Below are positions 1 through 6,716 of a DNA stretch of 12,215 nucleotides, in pieces; the first letter of the stretch is position 1; every line of letters begins with the position of its first letter. Location: positions 1 to 12,215 of the forward strand of contig JAYFRE010000035.1 in the NCBI GenBank assembly GCA_034926235.1. The letters are read 5' to 3'. The notes below the pieces were generated by a model, which did no database searches, was not told the DNA's origin, and saw nothing but the letters and a program-made list of their open reading frames with translations. A program made the translations under genes and the position numbers. This DNA is from JAYFRE01 sp034926235 (lineage in GTDB: Bacteria; Pseudomonadota; Alphaproteobacteria; Rhodospirillales; Magnetospirillaceae).

Positions 1-147
1 GGCCGCATCGGCGAAGACCGGAATGTCCACTCCGCCCTGGGTGTGCAGCACATAGGTCTTGGCCAGTCCCTCGACCGCGATCATGGGGCTGTCGTCCGTG
101 ACGGTTTCGGGGAAGCATTCCGCGGCGGCGGGGATGAAAAGGGTCAT
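1..147 (-). CDS. phnL: PhnL, C-P lyase ABC-type ATPase subunit (N-terminal 49 residues only)
   Basis: Partial gene; the window edge cuts it before the Walker A motif. The visible residues include IAVEGLAKTYVLHTQGGVDI, which lines up with the start of E. coli PhnL (a valine/lysine/threonine strand followed by 'LH..GGV'). PhnL is one of two ABC-like ATPases of the C-P lyase system and is needed, with PhnG, PhnH and PhnI, to form the ribosyl triphosphate phosphonate intermediate in the cytoplasm. The chosen start gives an ATGA overlap with the phnK stop, as at other junctions of this operon. That start adds about 21 residues before the family's usual start, and an internal ATG (codon 22, at 84) would give the standard N-terminus. 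Identity is supported by position after phnK as well as by sequence. Confidence 0.85.
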   Translation of the reverse strand, partial: MTLFIPAAAECFPETVTDDSPMIAVEGLAKTYVLHTQGGVDIPVFADAA

Positions 148-917
148 GGCGTCAGCACCGATGCGCAAAGAAGCTGGGTATAGGGGTGATGGGGGTCGTC
201 CAGTACTTGATCGGTCAGGCCGGATTCGACCACCTCGCCCCGATGCATCACCATCAAGCGGTGAGCCAGAAGCCGGACCACGGCCAGATCATGGGTGACG
301 ATGACGGCGGCAAGACCGAGATCGGCGACCAGCCGGCGCATGAGGTCCAAGAGCCGCGCCTGGACCGAAACGTCGAGACCGCCGGTGGGTTCGTCCATGA
401 ACACCAAACGGGGTTTGGTCACCAGATTACGGGCGATCTGCAAACGCTGCTGCATGCCGCCGGAAAATGTCTGGGGCAGATCGTCGATGCGGGCCGGATC
501 GATTTCCACCTTGTCCAGCCATTCCGCCGCCTGGGCGCGGATAGCGCCGTAATGGCGCGCGCCCACGGCCATCAGCCTTTCGCCTACATTGGCTCCGGCA
601 GACACATCCATGCGCAGGCCGTCGTGCGGATTCTGATGCACGATGCCCCAATCGGTCCGCATCAAGGCGCGCCGTTCGGGCTCGTTCATGGCGTAAAGAT
701 CGGCGAGACCGCCGCCGTTCCTGCCGTCATAGGCGACATGGCCGGCGCTGGGGTCCAGCCTGGCCGACAGGCAGGCGAGCAGAGTGCTCTTGCCCGATCC
801 CGATTCGCCGACGATGCCCATGACTTCGCCCGGCCACAGATCGAACGACACGTCGCGGCAGCCCAGCCTTTTTCCATAAAAGCGGGTCAGGCCGCGTACT
901 TCCAACAGCGGGGTCAT
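144..917 (-). CDS. phnK: PhnK, C-P lyase ABC-type ATPase subunit
   Basis: 257 residues, close to the usual PhnK length. PhnK is the ATP-binding-cassette protein that docks on the PhnGHIJ core complex and supports C-P bond cleavage; it is not a classical transporter ATPase. All ABC motifs are visible: Walker A GESGSGKST (37-45), Q-loop Gln95, signature FSGGMQQR (151-158), Walker B LVFMDE (171-176), D-loop GGLD (179-182) and H-loop His209. The C-terminal DPHHPYTQLL stretch is typical of the oligopeptide/nickel-type ATPase branch to which PhnK belongs. The open frame runs 40 codons further upstream, but those lie inside phnJ. The ATG at 917 begins MTPLLEVRGL, the expected N-terminus, and overlaps the phnJ stop as ATGA, so it was chosen. 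The gene is followed by phnL with another ATGA overlap. Confidence 0.96.
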   Translation of the reverse strand: MTPLLEVRGLTRFYGKRLGCRDVSFDLWPGEVMGIVGESGSGKSTLLACLSARLDPSAGHVAYDGRNGGGLADLYAMNEPERRALMRTDWGIVHQNPHDGLRMDVSAGANVGERLMAVGARHYGAIRAQAAEWLDKVEIDPARIDDLPQTFSGGMQQRLQIARNLVTKPRLVFMDEPTGGLDVSVQARLLDLMRRLVADLGLAAVIVTHDLAVVRLLAHRLMVMHRGEVVESGLTDQVLDDPHHPYTQLLCASVLTP

Positions 918-1771
918 GGCGCATCCTCCGTCCGGGCCTGTCGCTGGGCGCAATAATCGGTATCCGAGCAGACATGGATGCGTCCGCCATGATCGTCGGT
1001 CAGCACCTCGTCGAGGAAGCTGTCGGTCGCCCCGCACAAAGCGCAGGCCTCGGACCAGGATTGCACCGTGAAGGGGTGATCCTCGAAATCCAGGCTTTTG
1101 ACCGTGGTGTAGGGTGGCACGGCATAGATGCGCTTCTCACGGCCCGCGCCGAAAACCTGCAAGGCCGGGTTCATGGTCATTTTGGGGTTGTCGAATTTGG
1201 GGATCGGCGAGGGGCGCATCAGATAGCGGCCATCGACCAGCACCGGATAATCATAGGTGGTGGCGATGCGTCCGAAACGGGCGATGTCCTCGTAGAGCTT
1301 GACATGCATCGCGCCATATTCGGCCAGGGCGTGCATGGTGCGGGTCTCGGTTTCGCGCGGTTCCAGCCAGCGCAAGGGCTCAGGGATCGGCACCTGATAG
1401 ACCAGGATCTGGCCTTCGCTCAGCGGCGTTTCGGGGATGCGGTGGCGGGTTTGGATGATGCTGGCCTCCTCCGTCCGCGTGGTCGAACGGATTTGGGCGG
1501 TGCGGGCGAAGAAACGGCGGATCGAAACGGCGTTGGTGGTGTCGTCCGCGCCCTGATCGATCACCTTCAGCCGGTCGTCAGGCCCGATCAGCGCGGCGGT
1601 GACCTGGATGCCGCCGGTGCCCCAGCCATAGGGCAGCGGCATTTCGCGGCTGCCGAACGGCACCTGATAGCCGGGGATCGCCACCGCCTTCAGGATGGCG
1701 CGGCGGATCATCCGCTTGGTCTGTTCGTCCAGATAGGCGAAATTATAGCCGGCGGCGTTTGCGTCGGTCAT
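914..1771 (-). CDS. phnJ: PhnJ, radical-SAM C-P lyase (alpha-D-ribose 1-methylphosphonate 5-phosphate C-P-lyase)
   Basis: 285 residues, nearly identical in many stretches to E. coli PhnJ (281). It catalyses the homolytic cleavage of the carbon-phosphorus bond, releasing methane (from methylphosphonate) and 5-phosphoribosyl 1,2-cyclic phosphate. The four catalytic cysteines are present: Cys243, Cys246 and Cys268 (iron-sulfur cluster ligands, E. coli 241/244/266) and Cys274 (E. coli Cys272, the thiyl radical residue). Gly34 in the AIPGYQVPFG motif matches the glycyl radical Gly32. Other conserved blocks are YGWGTGGIQ (48-56), DQGADDTTNAVSIR (72-85), EPRETETRTMHAL (137-149) and SPIPKFDNPKM (188-198). 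The upstream extension of the frame overlaps phnI and was rejected; the ATG at 1771 overlaps the phnI stop as ATGA. All key residues are intact, so the enzyme should be active. Confidence 0.98.
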   Translation of the reverse strand: MTDANAAGYNFAYLDEQTKRMIRRAILKAVAIPGYQVPFGSREMPLPYGWGTGGIQVTAALIGPDDRLKVIDQGADDTTNAVSIRRFFARTAQIRSTTRTEEASIIQTRHRIPETPLSEGQILVYQVPIPEPLRWLEPRETETRTMHALAEYGAMHVKLYEDIARFGRIATTYDYPVLVDGRYLMRPSPIPKFDNPKMTMNPALQVFGAGREKRIYAVPPYTTVKSLDFEDHPFTVQSWSEACALCGATDSFLDEVLTDDHGGRIHVCSDTDYCAQRQARTEDAP

Positions 1772-2835
1772 GGCGTCTTCTCCTGGGCGCGCAGGCGCCG
1801 GATCAGTTCCAGCTCGGATTGGAAATCGACATAGTGGGGCAGCTTCAGATGCTGCACGAAGCCCGACGCCTCGACATTGTCCGAATGGGACAAGACGAAT
1901 TCGGGGTCCTGGACCGGGCTGGCGGCATCCTCGCCCAATTCGGCGGCGCGCAGTCCCCGATCGACCAGCGCCATGGCCATGGCCTTGCGTTCGGAACGTC
2001 CGAAAGCCAGTCCATAGCCCCGGGTGAATTGAGGCGGTTTTTCCGCTGATCCCTTGAACTGGTTGATCATCTGGCATTCGGTCAGCGCGATTTCGCCGAT
2101 AGCGATGGAAAAACCCAGCTCTTCGGGTTCGATTTCGACCGAAACCGAGCCCATGCGAATCTCGCCGGCAAAGGGATGGCTGTTGCCGTAGCCGCGCTGG
2201 GACGAATAGGCCAGCGCCATCAGAAAGCCTTCGTCGCCGCGGGCCAGATTTTGCAGCCGCACCGGACGTTCGGCGGGAAAGGATAGGGGCTCGCGGGTCA
2301 GATCGCCGGGCGGTGTGTCGTCGGCGGGGTTGGATTCGATCAGCCCTTCCCCGGCCAGCAGATCGGCGATGCGGGGCATGGGGCCGTCCAGCGGCGTTTC
2401 AGTACAAGCGGCGGGTTCGGGCGCGGAGTCCGCCAACAGGCCGAAATCGAGCAGGCGGTGGGTGTAGTCATAGGTTGGTCCCAGGATCTGCCCGCCGGGC
2501 AAATCCTTGAAGGTCGCGCTGATACGCCGGCGGATGGCCATCGCAGCTGTGTCGATGGGCTGGGTCGCGCCAAATCGGGGTAGCGTGGTGCGATAGGCGC
2601 GCAGCAGGAACACCGCCTCGATCACATCACCCTGGGCTTGTTTCAGCGCCAGCGCCGCCAGTTCGCGGTCGTAAAGCGCACCCTCGGCCATCACCCGTTC
2701 GACCGCCAGCCCCAATTGTTCGGAAATCTGCGCCGCCGATATTTCAGGGATGGCCGGATCGCCGCGCCGGTCCTCGGCCATCAGGCGATGGGCGTTGTCG
2801 ATGGCTTGCTCGCCACCCTTGACCGCGACATACAT
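1768..2835 (-). CDS. phnI: PhnI, C-P lyase core subunit (ribosyl-triphosphate phosphonate synthase component)
   Basis: 355 residues against 354 in E. coli. PhnI is the nucleosidase-like subunit that, together with PhnG, PhnH and PhnL, displaces adenine from ATP with phosphonate. It begins MYVAVKGGEQAID, the family's invariant start, so the ATG at 2835 is secure. The ending HLKLPHYVDFQ supplies His329 and His334, matching the E. coli metal-site histidines His328/His333. Other family blocks seen are GGQILGPTYDYTHRLLDF, ARGDEGFLMALAYSSQRGYG and ERKAMAMALVDR. The middle (about residues 145-195) is divergent and linker-like, as in other PhnI proteins. The start lies two bases after the phnH stop; the 3' end overlaps phnJ as ATGA. 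Confidence 0.97.
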   Translation of the reverse strand: MYVAVKGGEQAIDNAHRLMAEDRRGDPAIPEISAAQISEQLGLAVERVMAEGALYDRELAALALKQAQGDVIEAVFLLRAYRTTLPRFGATQPIDTAAMAIRRRISATFKDLPGGQILGPTYDYTHRLLDFGLLADSAPEPAACTETPLDGPMPRIADLLAGEGLIESNPADDTPPGDLTREPLSFPAERPVRLQNLARGDEGFLMALAYSSQRGYGNSHPFAGEIRMGSVSVEIEPEELGFSIAIGEIALTECQMINQFKGSAEKPPQFTRGYGLAFGRSERKAMAMALVDRGLRAAELGEDAASPVQDPEFVLSHSDNVEASGFVQHLKLPHYVDFQSELELIRRLRAQEKTP

Positions 2836-2837
2836 GT

Positions 2838-3425
2838 CTAGTCCTCCAACCGGGTGGTGCGCGCCAGGGCGGCCAGCCGGCCGGCGCAGGTGAACAAAAG
2901 ATCCACGCCCATCGGGAAGCGGGCGCGGTTATCGGTCAGCCAGCCGGGGAACGATTGGGGTAATCCTTTGGGGGCGAAAACCGCCCGGTCTTTGATGCCG
3001 GGGCCGGCCAATACCCAGGGGCGGCCGCCTTCCAGTGCCGCCACCTCGATGATCAGTGTGGCCGAACGGTCGGGATAGGACGCCGTGCCCAGGTCGAAGG
3101 CGGATAAGGGCGGCATGGCGGCGGGATCGGCGATGACGGCGAACCGGGCTTCCTCGGGCCGCGAGACACGGGGGCAGCCGCAATGAAAGCCGAGATGGGC
3201 GGCCAGTTCGGGCGTGCCGGCGGCATCGTCCAGCCAGACATTCGTGTCGGCGTCGGCCAGGGTCAGCAGGATGGCGGCGGCGGCGGCGCCCAGCGGCGGC
3301 GGCGGCTGAAGCCCGTCCCCGGCGGCGACGATGCGGCCCGGATGGGCCAGAGCGTCCAGGACCGCGCGAAAGACGCGCTGGGCGTCGAAGACCGGGTCGG
3401 CCAGACCGGGGAATAGGTAGGTCAT
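2838..3425 (-). CDS. phnH: PhnH, C-P lyase core subunit
   Basis: 195 residues (E. coli PhnH 194). PhnH is a non-catalytic core subunit of the PhnGHIJ complex with a PLP-transferase-like fold that has lost the cofactor site, and it is required for forming the ribosyl-triphosphate phosphonate. Recognisable blocks are FPGLADPVFDAQRVFRAVLD at the N-terminus followed by ALAHPGRI, and the C-terminal GIDL-like 'PMGVDLLFTCAGRLAALART', which closes most PhnH proteins. The ATG at 3425 lies three bases downstream of the phnG stop, giving tight coupling. No break or frameshift is visible. The low-complexity alanine stretch around residues 48-55 reflects the high GC content. Confidence 0.95.
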   Translation of the reverse strand: MTYLFPGLADPVFDAQRVFRAVLDALAHPGRIVAAGDGLQPPPPLGAAAAAILLTLADADTNVWLDDAAGTPELAAHLGFHCGCPRVSRPEEARFAVIADPAAMPPLSAFDLGTASYPDRSATLIIEVAALEGGRPWVLAGPGIKDRAVFAPKGLPQSFPGWLTDNRARFPMGVDLLFTCAGRLAALARTTRLED

Positions 3426-3428
3426 GGT

Positions 3429-3878
3429 TCAGTTTTCTCCCCGGACCATGGTGAAGAATTCGACTTTGGTGGCGGCAGCCTTGCGCGAATTTTCACCTTT
3501 CCGTTCGGCCTGGGTCCGTTCAAGCAGGTCGAGCATCCCGGCCATGGCCGCGTCCAGCCCCCGGTCCTGCAACAGGGCGTCGAGCACGGCGGCGCGTTCG
3601 GCCTGACGGAGGACCCGGCCGGCGATCCAGGCGTGACCGATGGTTCCGCCGTCCAGCCGCACCGAGCAGCGAGTCACCGTCATTTCCCCCAGATTGAACG
3701 CCTGTCCGTCGCCGCCGATCCGCCCCTGCACCATCATCAGGCCGGTTTCCGGCCGGCGGAGCAGGCTATAGGCGGGTAAAGACGGCAGGCGGGACCAGAT
3801 CATGTCGATTTCGGCCGCGCTCGCCTTGGCCAGCAATCCCATCCAGCGACGGCGGGAACGATTTTGGTCGAGAGGCAT
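3429..3878 (-). CDS. phnG: PhnG, C-P lyase core subunit
   Basis: 149 residues (E. coli 150), the first gene of the leftward C-P lyase operon. PhnG forms the central dimer of the core complex with PhnI and is needed for the first step, coupling phosphonate to the ribose of ATP. Visible family blocks are RRRWMGLLAKA near the N-terminus, RRPETGLMMVQGRIGG, the region around MTVTRCSVRL and GTIGHAWIAGR, and the diagnostic C-terminal VEFFTMVRGEN. The ATG at 3878 gives the standard N-terminus; only a weak purine-rich ribosome site (GGAT, about 9 bases upstream) is seen. The gene is divergent from phnF, and the 97-bp gap holds the probable PhnF operator, so repression by PhnF and induction under phosphate or phosphonate conditions are expected. 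Confidence 0.95.
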   Translation of the reverse strand: MPLDQNRSRRRWMGLLAKASAAEIDMIWSRLPSLPAYSLLRRPETGLMMVQGRIGGDGQAFNLGEMTVTRCSVRLDGGTIGHAWIAGRVLRQAERAAVLDALLQDRGLDAAMAGMLDLLERTQAERKGENSRKAAATKVEFFTMVRGEN

Positions 3879-3896
3879 GGATCAATCCGATATTTG

Positions 3897-3910
3897 TATA
3901 GACGTCTATA
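3897..3910. promoter_or_regulatory. Probable PhnF (GntR/HutC) operator between phnG and phnF
   Basis: TATAGACGTCTATA is a perfect 14-bp palindrome. Two further TT/AA bases pair symmetrically outside a 2-bp mismatch on each side (3893-3894 with 3913-3914). It sits in the divergent phnG/phnF gap, 18 bp before the phnG start and about 65 bp before phnF. HutC-type GntR repressors usually recognise palindromes with a GT.TA...TA.AC layout, and described PhnF sites contain a TATAGAC core. Assignment to PhnF follows from position and symmetry and has not been tested. Confidence 0.75.
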
Positions 3911-3933
3911 TGAAACGGTGCTATTGGTATGAT
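3905..3933 (+). promoter_or_regulatory. Candidate phnF promoter
   Basis: A -10-like TATGAT (3928-3933) lies 17 bp after a poor -35-like TCTATA (3905-3910), which falls within the right half of the palindrome. This geometry would let PhnF block its own promoter. For phnG on the other strand, TATACA (3900 to 3895) overlaps the left half of the palindrome but lacks a convincing -35. Both assignments rest on weak matches. Confidence 0.35.
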
Positions 3934-3975
3934 CGTCAGCCCCATGGATGGCAAGGGATAAAGGGTGACATTTCG

Positions 3976-4713
3976 ATGACTGACACAGCGTTGGCCCGGG
4001 GACAGGGATTGTCCCTGTGGCGGCAGATCGCCGAAAAACTGGAGCAAGAAATCGTTTCCGGGCGGCATCAGCCGGGTGAAAAGCTGCCGACCGAACATCA
4101 GATGGCCGCGGAATTTTGCGTCAACCGCCATACGGTGCGCCGGGCAGTGGCGGTGCTGGAGGAAGCAGGGCTGGTCCGCATCGAACAGGGACGTGGCACC
4201 TTCGTCCAAGAAAGCGTCATCGATTACCGGGTCAAGCCGCGCACTCGTTTTTCCGAGAATGTGTCCGATGCCCGCCAGACGCCGTCGGGCCGGATATTGT
4301 CGGTGCGCGACGAGGCGGCCGAGGGCGCGGTGGCCAAGGCTTTGGAACTGCGCAAGGGCAGCCCGGTCTGGGTGGTCGAACGAGCGGGAGAGGCCAATGG
4401 ACGCCCGATCAGCATTGCCTCGCATTACTATCCAAAGGCGCGCTTTCCCGAATTGGCGCGCATCATCGGCGAAACCGGCGCGATTACGGCGACGCTGGAA
4501 CGCTTAGGGGTCGGCGATTATGTCCGCAAGACCACGCGTGTGACGGCCCGGACCGCGCGGATGGCCGACGCCCGCCTGTTGCAGCAGGCCCCCAACCGGC
4601 CGATCCTGATGACCGAGGGCATCAATATCGATGCGCAAGGCCGTCCGGTGGAATACAGCGTTTGCCGCTGGGCCTCCGATCGGGTTCAGATCGTGTTCGA
4701 ACCCGGCGGCTGA
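3976..4713 (+). CDS. phnF: PhnF, GntR/HutC-family repressor of the phosphonate genes
   Basis: 245 residues, typical for PhnF. The N-terminal winged helix-turn-helix (about 13-78) has the GntR pattern: LPTEHQMAAEFCVNRHTVRR, followed by EEAGLVRIEQGRGTFV. The C-terminal UTRA ligand-binding domain (about 95-240) shows PVWVVERAGEANGRPISIAS and the closing GRPVEYSVCRWASDRVQIVF. The start at 3976 has a good ribosome site, AGGGTGA, 7 bases upstream. The frame is open further 5', including an ATG at 3910, but that codon lies in the palindrome and has no ribosome site, so it was rejected. The gene diverges from phnG and probably represses both directions and itself. The effector is unknown, perhaps a phosphonate or a ribose-phosphate intermediate. 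Confidence 0.92.
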   Translation: MTDTALARGQGLSLWRQIAEKLEQEIVSGRHQPGEKLPTEHQMAAEFCVNRHTVRRAVAVLEEAGLVRIEQGRGTFVQESVIDYRVKPRTRFSENVSDARQTPSGRILSVRDEAAEGAVAKALELRKGSPVWVVERAGEANGRPISIASHYYPKARFPELARIIGETGAITATLERLGVGDYVRKTTRVTARTARMADARLLQQAPNRPILMTEGINIDAQGRPVEYSVCRWASDRVQIVFEPGG

Positions 4714-4736
4714 TCGACCAATCGGGCGGATGTCCA

Positions 4737-4785
4737 GGGCCGGCGCGTTTGATCATAAAAGCGTCATCGGGTCCCGGCCCTTTTT
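4737..4785 (+). terminator. Candidate intrinsic terminator or attenuator between phnF and phnM
   Basis: GGGCCGG (4737-4743) pairs perfectly with CCGGCCC (4774-4780), which is followed directly by five T residues (4781-4785). The 30-base loop can hold a small inner CGC/GCG stem. A shorter alternative, GGGtcccggCCC at 4769-4780, would also abut the T-run. It lies 23 bases after phnF and 42 before phnM. It may end the phnF transcript, or partly reduce expression of phnM. I found no convincing separate promoter for phnM. Confidence 0.6.
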
Positions 4786-4827
4786 GCGGGTATGGATTCT
4801 CGGTTCTTCTCTTCTTTAGGATCGACG

Positions 4828-5976
4828 ATGACCCTTCGTATCGATGGCGCCCGCGTTTTGCTGCCGGACCATGGCCTTGCCGAAACCGCCGTTACGCTGG
4901 CCGATGGCCGGATCGCCGCCATCGGCGCGGGCGGGGGCGGCAGGGCGCTTGACGCCGCCGGTCTTTTGCTGCTGCCGGGCGTGGTCGATCTGCATGGCGA
5001 TGCGTTCGAACGCCAGCTCATGCCTCGTCCGGGCGTGGTCTTTCCGATCGATGCCGCCCTTGTCGATACCGATCGGCAATTGGTGGCCAACGGCGTCACC
5101 ACCGCGCTGCACGGTCTGACCTGGTCGTGGGAGCCGGGCCTGCGCGGGCGGGAGGCGGCGCGAAATTTCCTCGACGCCCTGAACCGGCTGCGCCCGGTTC
5201 TGGCCGCCGATAACCGGGTCCATCTGCGCTATGAGATCTACAATACGGACGCCGCCGCCGAGATCGGGGAATGGCTGGCGGCGGGGCTGATCGATCTTCT
5301 GGCCTTCAACGATCACCTGCCGATGTTCCTGCGCCGCGTCGGCCAGCCGTCCCGGCTGGTGCAGTATGCCGAGCGGGCGGGCATGGGGGTCGAAGATTTC
5401 ATCGCCCTCTTGCACCGGGTGGCGGAGCGGGAGCCCCTGGTCGGCCCCGCCAATCGCAGGCTGGCGGAAACGGCGCGTCTTTGCGGCGTGCCCCTGGCCT
5501 CGCATGACGACGAGACGCCCGCGATGCGCCGCCATTTCCACGATCTGGGCTGCGCTTTGTGCGAATTTCCCGTCGATTCCATCACCGCCCGGGCCGCGCG
5601 CGACATGGGCGACGGCGTGATCATGGGGGCTCCGAACGTGCTGCGGGGGCGAAGCCACACCGAAGGCGGGATGCGCGCCGCCGATCTGGCGGCGGCGGGG
5701 TTGGTGGATGCGCTGGCTTCGGACTACTACTATCCGGCCCTGCCGCTGGCCCCGTTCCGGCTTGTCCGCGACGGCGTCCTGCCGCTGGAACGGGCTTGGG
5801 ATCTGGTGTCGTCCGGTCCGGCGCGGCTGGCCGGGCTTGCCGATCGTGGCGCGATCGCCAAGGGGTTGCGCGCCGATCTGGTGCTGATCGACGATTCCAT
5901 GCCGGCCTTGCCCCGCGTGATCGCCACCATCGTCGCCGGGCGGGTGGTGCATGCTGTTCGGGATATGATGCGATGA
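4828..5976 (+). CDS. phnM: PhnM, alpha-D-ribose 1-methylphosphonate 5-triphosphate diphosphatase (divergent subtype)
   Basis: 382 residues (E. coli 378), an amidohydrolase-superfamily enzyme. It removes pyrophosphate from the ribosyl triphosphate phosphonate to give the PhnJ substrate. Candidate metal ligands are in order: His56/Asp58 in LHGDAFERQLMPRPGV, His132, His163 in FNDHLPMF, His226 in ASHDDET and Asp299 in SDYYYPAL. GAPNVLRGRSHT (268-279) and the C-terminal GAIAKGLRADLVLID are also family blocks. It differs from E. coli PhnM in several places where that protein has HTDNLDK and MDHAPG, so it belongs to a divergent subtype. The start at 4828 has AGGA 6 bases upstream; an in-frame ATG at 4792 lacks a ribosome site. 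Its stop overlaps the next gene's start as ATGA, so the two are translationally coupled. Confidence 0.9.
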   Translation: MTLRIDGARVLLPDHGLAETAVTLADGRIAAIGAGGGGRALDAAGLLLLPGVVDLHGDAFERQLMPRPGVVFPIDAALVDTDRQLVANGVTTALHGLTWSWEPGLRGREAARNFLDALNRLRPVLAADNRVHLRYEIYNTDAAAEIGEWLAAGLIDLLAFNDHLPMFLRRVGQPSRLVQYAERAGMGVEDFIALLHRVAEREPLVGPANRRLAETARLCGVPLASHDDETPAMRRHFHDLGCALCEFPVDSITARAARDMGDGVIMGAPNVLRGRSHTEGGMRAADLAAAGLVDALASDYYYPALPLAPFRLVRDGVLPLERAWDLVSSGPARLAGLADRGAIAKGLRADLVLIDDSMPALPRVIATIVAGRVVHAVRDMMR

Positions 5977-6683
5977 CCGCGCCGCGTTACGCCCTTTATT
6001 TCACGCCCGAACCGGGCAGCGCCTTGGCCCGCTTCGGCTGGTCCTGGCTGGGTCGCGCGCCCGAGGACGCCGTGATGCGCCCCTTGCCCGACCTCGGGCT
6101 GGAGCCCGGACGCCAAGCGGCGGTGGTCGCCGATGCGCGCCGTTACGGGTTCCACGCCACCCTGAAGCCGCCTTTTCATCTGGCTCCGGGCCGTTCGGTG
6201 GGAGAATTGCGCGCCGCCATCATCGCTTTCGCCAAGGGGTGGCGTCCTTTCACGGCTCCGGCCCCGGTCCTGGACGATTTGGATGGATTCCTGGCCTTGC
6301 GCACCCGAAGGCCGGTTCCGGCCCTGCACGCCTTGGCCGACGCTTGCGTGCGCCATTTCGACCGTTTCCGCGCCCCGGCCAGCGCGGCGGAAAAGGCCAA
6401 GCGGTTGGCCGCACCTTTAAGCGAGCGCCAGCGCCGCGCCGTGGAGATGTGGGGCTATCCCTTCGTGTTCGAGGATTACCAGTTCCACCTGACCCTGACC
6501 AGCCGGCTGGGCGAGACCGAACGCGCTTTGTGGCAGGCGGCGATCAAATCGCGGCTGGGCCGGGCCGACGCCGAACCGATGGAGGTCCGGGCCTTGGCGC
6601 TGTTCAGCCAGTCCGCGCCGGATCAGCCTTTCGTTCTGGTCGAACGTTTCGCTTTGCGGGGTGAGGGCGTCTGGGGCAGTTGA
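5973..6683 (+). CDS. DUF1045 protein of phosphonate operons, 2H-phosphoesterase fold
   Basis: 236 residues. Two HxT motifs, His61-Ala-Thr63 in RYGFHATLKPPF and His172-Leu-Thr174 in YQFHLTLTSRL, are the hallmark of 2H phosphoesterases, which open 2',3'- or 1'',2''-cyclic phosphates. The N-terminal RYALYFTPEPGSALARFG is typical of the DUF1045 family, long known as a putative phosphonate-metabolism protein found in C-P lyase clusters. The ATG at 5973 overlaps the phnM stop, indicating co-expression. No PhnP (the enzyme that opens 5-phosphoribosyl 1,2-cyclic phosphate) is seen here, so my inference is that this protein opens that ring to give ribose 1,5-bisphosphate or a related product. Substrate and product are not proven. 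The family call is firm; the role is moderate. Confidence 0.85.
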   Translation: MTAPRYALYFTPEPGSALARFGWSWLGRAPEDAVMRPLPDLGLEPGRQAAVVADARRYGFHATLKPPFHLAPGRSVGELRAAIIAFAKGWRPFTAPAPVLDDLDGFLALRTRRPVPALHALADACVRHFDRFRAPASAAEKAKRLAAPLSERQRRAVEMWGYPFVFEDYQFHLTLTSRLGETERALWQAAIKSRLGRADAEPMEVRALALFSQSAPDQPFVLVERFALRGEGVWGS

Positions 6684-6692
6684 GGGAGCGCT

Positions 6693-6716
6693 GCCGCCGG
6701 TCGGCTATCCGGCGGC
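6693..6716. terminator. Hairpin at the convergent DUF1045/fliP junction
   Basis: GCCGCCGG (6693-6700) pairs with CCGGCGGC (6709-6716) around an 8-base loop that contains the fliP stop codon. It lies 9 bases after the DUF1045 stop, and the two genes converge with only 21 bp between them, so a shared bidirectional terminator would fit. Neither strand has a T-run after the stem, so it would be a weak or factor-assisted terminator, or simply a GC-rich coincidence. Confidence 0.35.

Noticed and set aside
186..956. Long plus-strand open frame opposite phnK
   Set aside because: It is the antisense shadow of phnK; the translation is histidine/glutamine-rich, with no recognisable domain, as expected from a GC-rich complement.
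974..1834. 286-codon plus-strand open frame opposite phnJ
   Set aside because: phnJ is strongly conserved in the other direction with all catalytic residues; this frame has no family pattern and crosses the phnJ/phnI junction.
3910..3975. Earlier in-frame ATG for phnF at 3910
   Set aside because: It lies in the operator palindrome, has no ribosome site, and would add residues not usual for PhnF; the ATG at 3976 has a strong site.
4816..5952. 378-codon minus-strand open frame opposite phnM
   Set aside because: Antisense shadow of phnM, H/Q/R/G-rich and low in complexity; it runs across the whole of a gene with a clear family match.
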